The notes beneath the pieces are model-generated. The model ran no database searches and was not told the origin of the DNA. It saw only the letters and a program-made list of their open reading frames with translations. A program made the translations under genes and the position numbers. Below are positions 1-5,670 of a stretch of DNA of 12,506 nt, piece after piece; position 1 is the first letter of the stretch; the number at the start of each line of letters is the position of its first letter. The DNA comes from Acidobacteriota bacterium (lineage in GTDB: Bacteria; Acidobacteriota; Terriglobia; Bryobacterales; Bryobacteraceae): positions 1-12,506 of the forward strand of contig JAPKYY010000956.1 in the NCBI GenBank assembly GCA_026394095.1, in the 5' to 3' direction.

Positions 1-626
1 GGGATGCCCATCTCATAGGTGTCTGACGCAGCCATGAATCCGAGCCACATCACCTGGAAGCCGTGGGCAGCGGCCATCTGGTCGAGTTCGACGTTGATGG
101 CGCTGACGAGCACCTGACGCCAGAAGCGTTCGATCAGGCGTGGGGGTTGATTCTTTTCGCGGAGCCAGTCGAGCATCGAGATCTGGTCAAGGTCCTTGCG
201 GCTTTTGCGCTCGAGACGGACGGCGAGCATGGCGCGGCCGAGAGCGATCTTTTCACCCCAGTTGAGGTAGGTGGCGCGGAGGAAGCTTTCGGTGAAGTGT
301 AGCGGTGCAGGGAGGATGCCACGGCGCAGGTGTGAGGTGCGGCCGCCTGGTTCCATGAAGTAGAACTCGCGTTGGAAATCAATGCAATCGGAGACGCCGA
401 GGCGGCGGTAGAAATCGAGGAGGTTGACGCAGCACTTGAGGAGGATGTGCTGGCAGTTGTCGATCTCCTGCGTGTCGCCATCGGTGGTGGGGGCAGGGTA
501 GGAAGTGGCGCGACCGCCGAGGAAGGGCTTGGCTTCGAAAAGGTGGACGTTAAGGCCCAGGCTGGCGAGGGCGGTTGCGGAGGAGAGGCCGGCGAGGCCG
601 CCACCGATGACGATGGCGTCAATCAT
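1..626 (-). CDS. hpnE: Hydroxysqualene dehydroxylase HpnE (partial, N-terminal part)
   Basis: FAD-dependent amine-oxidase/phytoene-desaturase-type flavoenzyme. In the hopanoid pathway HpnC, HpnD and HpnE together make squalene, with HpnE reducing hydroxysqualene. The ATG is at 626; 208 codons are present before the gene leaves the left edge, so roughly half of the usual 400-450 residues is visible. Seen directly: an N-terminal Rossmann dinucleotide-binding motif (IVIGGGLAG, residues 5-13) followed by the acidic E31 and the GGRA segment (37-40). The family-like stretch DNCQHILLKC follows at about 56-65, and FWRQVLVSAINVELDQ at about 168-183, which resembles the HpnE pattern FWrpvllsALNe. The more general phytoene desaturases are the alternative, but the DNxQHxLL block favours HpnE. 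No clear Shine-Dalgarno precedes the start; a possible small ORF ends 6 bases upstream, so coupling is possible. hpnC and hpnD are not in the window and may lie beyond the left edge. Confidence 0.85.
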   Translation of the reverse strand, partial: MIDAIVIGGGLAGLSSATALASLGLNVHLFEAKPFLGGRATSYPAPTTDGDTQEIDNCQHILLKCCVNLLDFYRRLGVSDCIDFQREFYFMEPGGRTSHLRRGILPAPLHFTESFLRATYLNWGEKIALGRAMLAVRLERKSRKDLDQISMLDWLREKNQPPRLIERFWRQVLVSAINVELDQMAAAHGFQVMWLGFMAASDTYEMGI

Positions 627-632
627 GGGTGC

Positions 633-749
633 TTAGGCGGCAGAGCGGACGCGACTGCGGGTGCCGCCGCCCCCGGTATCGTTCAACAGAACATAGGCAA
701 TCCAGCCGCAGACTGCGTAGAAAAGGATGTCTTGTAGGAAGGATTCCAT
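633..749 (-). CDS. Possible 38-residue single-helix membrane peptide upstream of hpnE
   Basis: A short open frame from an ATG at 749 to a TAA at 633-635. The peptide begins MESFLQDILFYAVCGW and continues IAYVLLND, giving one plausible hydrophobic helix (about residues 5-22), then a Gly-rich turn and an Arg-rich tail (TRSRVRSAA), a positive-inside layout. GGGAGGA sits immediately before the ATG; as a Shine-Dalgarno it is strong in sequence but only one or two bases from the start, which is closer than ideal. The frame overlaps the last 67 bases of the C25-like protease gene in another frame and ends 6 bases before the hpnE start. It could translationally couple or regulate hpnE, or be a chance frame. 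I do not recognise it. Confidence 0.35.
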   Translation of the reverse strand: MESFLQDILFYAVCGWIAYVLLNDTGGGGTRSRVRSAA

Positions 750-2185
750 GTCCTCCCATTATCGCCCAATCCCTTCGATAATTTTTTGAGTTTCATCTTC
801 ATGCGGGCAAGTTCCTGTTCGCTTTCCAGGATCTGGCGGGTGAGCTCAGCGGATTCGATTGCGGGCTCGAGAGCTAGAGGCAGCTTTACGGCAGGATCGC
901 CCAGGATGATGAAGTTGCGGGCGTCGTTGTTTTCCAGCCAGCGTATTGCCAGATCGGTCGTTTCGGCCGGGCGTGCGCGCTTCTCCTCGTCGATGGTGAG
1001 CGTGAGGCCAACGGAGAGTTCGGCGTGGCGGAGGTTGAACGAGTCCATAGCCAGGCCGATGCGTCCGCCTTCGGCCAGTTTCTTGAGAGCACTCTGGTAG
1101 GCCGATGTCGATGCGCCCCGGCTGAAGGTAGTGGCAAAGGCCGTATCGACGTGGCCCACAGCGGCCAGTGCGCCGTTGGCCAGGAGCCGCTTGGGAACTG
1201 CGCTCAGGAATGAGGTCTGAGCCAGGTTCTGAGTCTCTCCCGGTTGGCCGTGGGCATAGCCATAGAAATTATTCTGAGCTGGTGTGCCTGCAGCGAAGCA
1301 GGCGAAGTGGAAGGCGATCATGCCGGGGGTTTTGAGTTGATCGGCATCATCAGCGCTAAAGCACTGGTGGAGGGAAACGGGTCCTGAGCCGAATTCAAAA
1401 TCCTGCATCAGCAGAGCTCCCTGATAGCGATGCTGCAAAGGGTCTCCGCAACTGTAGCCGAGGCCGTGCGAAGCCGTGAAGAGCAGTGCTGGTGGATGGG
1501 TCTGGTCGGCTTTGAGGAAGGCGGCCAGCGGCTGCACCAATTGCTGCATGGAAATGGGGGTGGAGCGATCGTTGCGATTCTTTACGCCTACGAAGGCGGC
1601 GCGGGGTGCTACTGTGACGGAGCCCGTTTCGGCTGCCACGACGGCTGCAGCGTAGCTGGCGTAGTCTTCGATCTTGTCGAAATGGATTCGGCCCACCGCG
1701 TATTGGACGTCGAGCGAATACTGAAATTCGAAGGGGATGGCCTCAGGACTGCCTACCAGGAGCAGATAGTAAGGCATTTTGGAGACTTCCACCGGGCCGG
1801 TGGAGGCAACTCCTCGTGCCTTCAGAAAAGACTGTTTGCTTTCGCCTGGCTGAAACGCAGTTGCGCCGGTGAATTCCCGATATCGATCGCCTGCCTGCTC
1901 GCGGCGCAGGGCAAGCAGCGGGGCGAGGGCTTGCTGCTCGGCTTCAGAATCCGCTGCGAAGACGACACCCCAGCCGGCCTCAGCCAGATTCTCAGGATCG
2001 ACTCCTTCGACCGGCGCCCGGTTCTGGCCTTTGGACTTGCGGCGCGACTGCCCGTAGAGTTCTGCGAGCGTGGTGGGATCGAGCTTTTGCCCACGAGCGA
2101 TCCTGCCGATGTCATCCAGCGTCAAGCCTGCCAGTAATGGCAGACCCGTCGTCGCGTGAATTCCATTGGCTAGTAAGTCTTCCAC
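683..2185 (-). CDS. C25-like (gingipain/caspase-fold) cysteine protease homologue
   Basis: A 500-residue protein read as a clan CD cysteine protease related to peptidase family C25. Seen directly: TASHG at 237-241 carries the candidate catalytic His240, and IAFHFACFAAG at 290-300 carries Cys296, in the expected His-then-Cys order about 55 residues apart. The C25-like ending NFIILGDPAVKLPL is at about 424-437. The N-terminal part has a family-like NGIHATTGLPLL segment (7-18) and a conserved-looking VGSPEAIPFEFQYSLDVQYAVGR block near 144-166 in pieces. Residues 440-473 form a charged, heptad-like helix rich in Leu, Glu and Lys, possibly a coiled coil for partner contact, ending in a short polar tail. 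The start is GTG at 2185; no ATG, GTG or TTG lies upstream before an in-frame stop. No signal peptide is seen, so it is probably cytosolic. It is divergent from the CHAT-NACHT gene, which suggests shared function. Substrate unknown. Confidence 0.75.
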   Translation of the reverse strand: MEDLLANGIHATTGLPLLAGLTLDDIGRIARGQKLDPTTLAELYGQSRRKSKGQNRAPVEGVDPENLAEAGWGVVFAADSEAEQQALAPLLALRREQAGDRYREFTGATAFQPGESKQSFLKARGVASTGPVEVSKMPYYLLLVGSPEAIPFEFQYSLDVQYAVGRIHFDKIEDYASYAAAVVAAETGSVTVAPRAAFVGVKNRNDRSTPISMQQLVQPLAAFLKADQTHPPALLFTASHGLGYSCGDPLQHRYQGALLMQDFEFGSGPVSLHQCFSADDADQLKTPGMIAFHFACFAAGTPAQNNFYGYAHGQPGETQNLAQTSFLSAVPKRLLANGALAAVGHVDTAFATTFSRGASTSAYQSALKKLAEGGRIGLAMDSFNLRHAELSVGLTLTIDEEKRARPAETTDLAIRWLENNDARNFIILGDPAVKLPLALEPAIESAELTRQILESEQELARMKMKLKKLSKGLGDNGRTWNPSYKTSFSTQSAAGLPMFC

Positions 2186-2256
2186 GTATTCTTTGTGCTT
2201 TGGCGGAGATCTCTGGGCCTTGCGCTATGGGATAGTATGAGGCACTGTCAGGCGCT
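2186..2256. promoter_or_regulatory. 71-bp divergent intergenic region, probable shared promoter
   Basis: The only space between the C25-like gene (minus) and the CHAT-NACHT gene (plus), so promoters for both probably lie here or just inside the genes. A -10-like hexamer occurs on each strand at the same place (TAGTAT at 2233-2238; TACTAT reading minus from 2237), but I see no convincing -35 box for either. GCGCTATGGGA (2222-2232) is repeated as GCGCTATGAGA (2252-2262), 10 of 11 bases identical, 30 bp apart; the second copy contains the ATG of the CHAT gene. The first copy holds a minimal start-stop frame, ATG GGA TAG (2227-2235). Confidence 0.4.
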
Positions 2257-4281
2257 ATGAGAATTCAAGAATATCTCGACTTCGTCTTAAGCGTCGAAAA
2301 AGGCGACGGGGCTTCGTACCCGGTGCATGTGCTTGTCTCGCCTGCGGGGAAATCGAAGACGACGATGCAGTTGCCGGTTTCCTCTGAGGATTGGCAAAGC
2401 CGCCTGAGCATTGTTGCTGATGCGCGTGGTGGCAGCCCGAAGGCTGGCCCGGTGCAGGCAGATGCTCTAGGAATTCTTTTTGCGCGGAGTTTGGGTGAAG
2501 ACTTGTTTGGTGCCCTGCTCTCCGGCGATGTATTGCGATGCTATGAGGCTAGCCTCAAGAAGGCCAAAGCGGAGGACAAAGGGCTTCGGATCCGGCTTCG
2601 AATGCAAGCCCCGGAACTAGCCAATCTGCCCTGGGAATATTTGATGGACTCAGGCCAAAGTGCTTTGAGTCTGGCGAGGCACACACCGATCGTTCGGCAG
2701 CTGGATATGGACTCAGCCGTGACCAGGCTCAAGCTGCAGCCGCCAATCCGGATTCTGGGTATGATCGGCCATCATGAAAATCTGGATGTAGCGGCCGAAA
2801 AGGAATCGATCGAGGATGCCATCGAGCAGCCATTGTTCAGCGGGACGATGAAGCTGGACTGGGTTTCTGGCCATACCTTTGGTCACCTCGAAGCGGCTCT
2901 CAAGAAGAACGAGTATCAAGTCTTCCACTTCATCGGCCACGGCATTTTTGACGAAGAATCGGGGACAGGCAAGATAGTTCTGGAAGATAAGGACGGAAAG
3001 AGTCATGCGCTCGACGCTTCGGAGCTGGGGCGGCTGCTTGCTGCACAGAAGTCCCTTCGTGTTGTTGTACTCAACTCCTGCGAAGGAGCCAAATCAAGCC
3101 AGGCCAACCTCTTTTCGAGCACAGCAGCCATTCTCGCCTCGCATGGTCTTCCTGCCATCATCTCCATGCAGTATGAGATCAGCGATTTTGCAGCACTGGA
3201 GTTTTCAAGGGGGTTCTATAACTCGCTGTCGGACGGGAATCCCATTGAAGAGGCGGTCTATACGGCCCGCAACAGCATCAAGATTGTTCTGGGGGAGACG
3301 GTGGAGTGGGCGACACCGGTGCTGAATTTGCGCTCGCAGGATGGGTTGTTATTTGAGGTTGATGTCGCGAGCGCGTTGGGGTTGACACAGATGGTGTCTG
3401 AGGATTTGGCCCCTGTTGAGCCAGCTACGGCACAACTCACCAGTCTTGCCTCTTGTGTCAAGGAATACTGGATTGACAGCGTACTCCGGCACAAGCTGGA
3501 CCAAAGTGCGCGCCTGGATTTGGGGAAAGAGCTTGTGGCTGGGGATGTGATGAGTACGTATGGCGCTGAAGCCCTCACACCTGGGGAAGTGTTTTCAAAA
3601 CTCGGCAACCTGTTAATTCTGGGTGATCCGGGGTCCGGCAAAACTGTTGCGCTGCTGGAGTTGGCGCGCGGTCTGCTGGAAGAAGCCTCATTAGGGATTC
3701 CAGTTATCTACAACCTGTCCTCGTGGGCTGAGAGGAAAGGCAGCCTCTCGGACTGGATGGCAGCCGAGCTGGCTTCGAAATATCTGATTTCTAAATCTCT
3801 GGCTGCCCAATGGATCGAGGAGAGAAAGTTGATTGCGCTGCTTGATGGTCTTGATGAGGTGCAGGATTCGGCTCGCATCGAATGCGTGGCAGCGATCAAT
3901 CAATGGCTGGGGTCGCCGCAGCGAACAGGAGTCGTGGTGTGTTGCCGCACCAGAGAATATTGCGATCTGCCCGCCAAGCTGGCTTTGCATGGAGCCGTCC
4001 GGTTGCAGACGCTTAGTCGGGATCAAGTGCTCACGTTTGTCGCGGAAGGGGGCGAGCCACTGGCGGCGTTGCGGAAATTGCTGGTTCGCGATTCGGGGTT
4101 GCTGATCGACGCGCGGTCGCCTTTGATGCTGTCGCTTATGGTGCGTGCCTACAAGGGGTTGGACGCCGAGGCTGCCGAGCTTCGTAGCGAAAGAGGAATC
4201 GCCGCCCGGCGGGCGATGGTGATGGACGCTTATGTGAAGCGCGAATTTCAGCGTGCTCGCGAAGGAGGATCACTTGTCTAA
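2257..4281 (+). CDS. CHAT protease - NACHT ATPase fusion protein
   Basis: A 674-residue protein with two recognisable parts. Residues 1-370 are a CHAT (caspase HetF-associated) protease region: a segment with LANLPWEYLMD (121-131), the His motif FHFIGHG (223-229, candidate His228) and the Cys motif VVLNSCEGA (270-278, candidate Cys275), followed by GLPAIISMQYEISD and the final GLLFEVD. A linker with EYWIDSVL near 403 leads to a NACHT NTPase: Walker A GDPGSGKT (456-463, Lys462), Walker B LIALLDGLDEV (525-535) and CCRTREY (562-568), typical of the sensor-like position. The protein then stops at GGSLV just after the helical segment, where homologues of this type, as I recall them, continue into a membrane region; that region is the next gene. 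ATG at 2257 is chosen as the first start; only a weak AGG precedes it. Likely role: an NTPase-gated protease of STAND/NLR type. The trigger and substrate cannot be read from sequence. Confidence 0.9.
   Translation: MRIQEYLDFVLSVEKGDGASYPVHVLVSPAGKSKTTMQLPVSSEDWQSRLSIVADARGGSPKAGPVQADALGILFARSLGEDLFGALLSGDVLRCYEASLKKAKAEDKGLRIRLRMQAPELANLPWEYLMDSGQSALSLARHTPIVRQLDMDSAVTRLKLQPPIRILGMIGHHENLDVAAEKESIEDAIEQPLFSGTMKLDWVSGHTFGHLEAALKKNEYQVFHFIGHGIFDEESGTGKIVLEDKDGKSHALDASELGRLLAAQKSLRVVVLNSCEGAKSSQANLFSSTAAILASHGLPAIISMQYEISDFAALEFSRGFYNSLSDGNPIEEAVYTARNSIKIVLGETVEWATPVLNLRSQDGLLFEVDVASALGLTQMVSEDLAPVEPATAQLTSLASCVKEYWIDSVLRHKLDQSARLDLGKELVAGDVMSTYGAEALTPGEVFSKLGNLLILGDPGSGKTVALLELARGLLEEASLGIPVIYNLSSWAERKGSLSDWMAAELASKYLISKSLAAQWIEERKLIALLDGLDEVQDSARIECVAAINQWLGSPQRTGVVVCCRTREYCDLPAKLALHGAVRLQTLSRDQVLTFVAEGGEPLAALRKLLVRDSGLLIDARSPLMLSLMVRAYKGLDAEAAELRSERGIAARRAMVMDAYVKREFQRAREGGSLV
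4262..4276 (+). promoter_or_regulatory. Strong Shine-Dalgarno plus TTG start for the downstream NACHT membrane gene
   Basis: AAGGAGG (4262-4268), a full match to the anti-Shine-Dalgarno core, is followed by the five bases ATCAC and then TTG (4274-4276). The TTG opens the second frame. The site lies inside the last codons of the CHAT-NACHT gene, whose TAA is at 4279-4281, so the two genes overlap by 8 bases, a classic arrangement for translational coupling. A GTG at 4253 in the same frame is a possible earlier start, but it would put this ribosome site inside the gene. Confidence 0.65.
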
Positions 4282-5317
4282 AGCGGCACCCTATAGCGAG
4301 GCACAAGTACGGCATTGGCTGCACTGGCTTGCCCATAACATGCAGGCAAGGAGTCAAACCGTTTTCATGGTGGAGGAGTTGCAGCCAAGCTGGCTGCGTC
4401 GATCTGACGAGGACATCCTGGCTACGAAGCTATTTGGTCAAAGCGATGCTTACATGTTGGTCTCAGGGATACTCTATGCGATCCCTGTGACTTTGCTGTT
4501 GCTCTACTGGTTTCCTCAGGGTGGAGCTCCAAGCGAAGTCCTCATTTTCAGTTTGATCCTGATCGCTATTCCAGTTATCGGGCGGTGGTTGTGCTTGTCT
4601 GCCAATTGGTCGAAGAAGCTGGTTCGTTGGGCGATTGCCATCTGTGCGTTTCCGGAGGTGTTCCTGCTCTCGGCTGGGTCGAATAACGGCATTGAACCCG
4701 ATAGCCTTTCCTTCTGGCTCTACATTGTTATGGCGGGCGGCATGTATTCATGGATTGCAGTCTCTAAAGCCGGGCGATCGGAGCTCGATTTCATCCAGCC
4801 GGTGGAGAGTATGTCGTTTTCCCTGGCAAGCGGTTGGGAAGCGTTTTGCAGTGACTGGAGCTGGTACAAAGCCTTTGTTACCTGGTATGTTTACTGGCCC
4901 TACCGGGTCGTCAAAGGAATTCAGGGTGCAATCCAACCGAACCGGGTTTCGATGAAGATCAAGCCGAATGCGGGCATCTGGATGTCTCTTCGCAACGCGA
5001 CCCAGTTTCTGATTCCTGGCCTGGTTTTCTTGTTGTTGGGGAAAATGCACGCGGAGGAGTGGTATCTTCTGGCTTATCTTGCCCTACCGCTGGGCCTCTA
5101 TCTGGCGCTAGAGAAGGGCACTGTTGAATTTGTGGATCACTTTATCCTGCGGCTTATGCTGCGATTGTATGGCTATGCGCCGATGGACTATGTTCGATTC
5201 CTCGACTACGCAGCGACGGAGTTGGGATTCCTGCAGAAGGTGGGCGGCGGCTATATCTTCATGCACCGCTATCTTCTGGAATACTTCTCGTCGATCCAGG
5301 AAGACGCGAAGGCTTAG
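4274..5317 (+). CDS. Polytopic membrane protein, detached C-terminal part of a NACHT protein
   Basis: A 347-residue protein from the TTG at 4274. The first part, PYSEAQVRHWLHWLA (6-20) and SQTVFMVEELQPSWL (27-41), and the last part, FLDYAATELGFLQKVGGGY (309-327) with FMHRYLLEYF (329-338), match from memory the stretch that follows the NTPase domain in single-chain bacterial NACHT proteins. Between them are about six hydrophobic segments (roughly 60-80, 87-106, 117-134, 146-163, 244-258, 264-280), so it is an inner-membrane protein; KIKPNAGIWMSLRNA at about 228-242 also fits that family. It is in the +1 frame relative to the upstream gene and overlaps it by 8 bases. Either the pair is a genuine split with coupled translation, or a recent frameshift (real or a sequencing error) broke one gene. 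It presumably supplies the membrane anchor or pore-like part for the NACHT partner. It converges with the small membrane gene on the other strand. Confidence 0.82.
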   Translation: MSKAAPYSEAQVRHWLHWLAHNMQARSQTVFMVEELQPSWLRRSDEDILATKLFGQSDAYMLVSGILYAIPVTLLLLYWFPQGGAPSEVLIFSLILIAIPVIGRWLCLSANWSKKLVRWAIAICAFPEVFLLSAGSNNGIEPDSLSFWLYIVMAGGMYSWIAVSKAGRSELDFIQPVESMSFSLASGWEAFCSDWSWYKAFVTWYVYWPYRVVKGIQGAIQPNRVSMKIKPNAGIWMSLRNATQFLIPGLVFLLLGKMHAEEWYLLAYLALPLGLYLALEKGTVEFVDHFILRLMLRLYGYAPMDYVRFLDYAATELGFLQKVGGGYIFMHRYLLEYFSSIQEDAKA

Positions 5318-5670
5318 TTCCAGTAGCCGCGATACCAGCCGAGGGCCAGAGCTTCCAGCCCCGCGACTACCGGAAATGCAAGGATTGCCCAGAGCCATTT
5401 TTCCCTCCGGATGAAATAGCCCTGGGTGGAGAGGATCAATGCGATCAACGCAAGATACTCGTGAGTGGGAAGCAGACAGATGGGACAGTGTTTCATTCCC
5501 TTTTGATGAATATTGCAATGCTCGGCTGCGCCTGCCCAAAGGCTGCGGCAGCCGCACTGGAAGTAGAGGTTGCACAGGTCGATGTAGAAGACCCAGGTGA
5601 TCACCCCCAGCAGTAGAAAGACGCCGAGCTTAAGCGCGAAGTGCCGGCTTGGCCAGGAGACGGATGGCAT
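5314..5670 (-). CDS. Small Cys/His-rich three-helix membrane protein, function unknown
   Basis: A 118-residue protein starting at an ATG at 5670 inside the end of trpE(G) (41-base overlap). Three hydrophobic segments are seen: about 11-30 (LKLGVFLLLGVITWVFYI), 71-87 and 92-111. Between the first two lies a loop with six cysteines and three histidines in tight order: C33, C39-G-C41, H51-C52, H55, H61-C62-P-I-C65. The HCPIC element resembles a metal-binding or redox CxxC. Positive charges (SRH at 8-10, RREK at 88-91) put the loop outside the cytoplasm by the positive-inside rule. I do not recognise the family; a metal-binding, copper-handling or thiol-redox membrane protein is possible. There is no clear Shine-Dalgarno, so translation may be coupled to trpE(G). 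Its TAA (5314-5316) overlaps the TAG (5315-5317) of the plus-strand NACHT membrane gene. Confidence 0.72.
   Translation of the reverse strand: MPSVSWPSRHFALKLGVFLLLGVITWVFYIDLCNLYFQCGCRSLWAGAAEHCNIHQKGMKHCPICLLPTHEYLALIALILSTQGYFIRREKWLWAILAFPVVAGLEALALGWYRGYWN

Noticed and set aside
134..622. 162-codon minus-strand Ser/Pro/Ala-rich frame within hpnE
   Set aside because: Low-complexity shadow in another frame of hpnE, whose own frame is open to the window edge with clear FAD motifs.
1430..2137. 235-codon plus-strand frame opposite the C25-like protease
   Set aside because: Antisense shadow; no recognisable motif and the minus-strand protein has a coherent protease pattern.
4258..4285. prfB-like programmed +1 frameshift at the NACHT gene junction
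   Set aside because: The direction is right and a Shine-Dalgarno is present, but the last sense codon GTC slipping to TCT would pair poorly; re-initiation at TTG explains the same features better. Kept only as an alternative in the findings.
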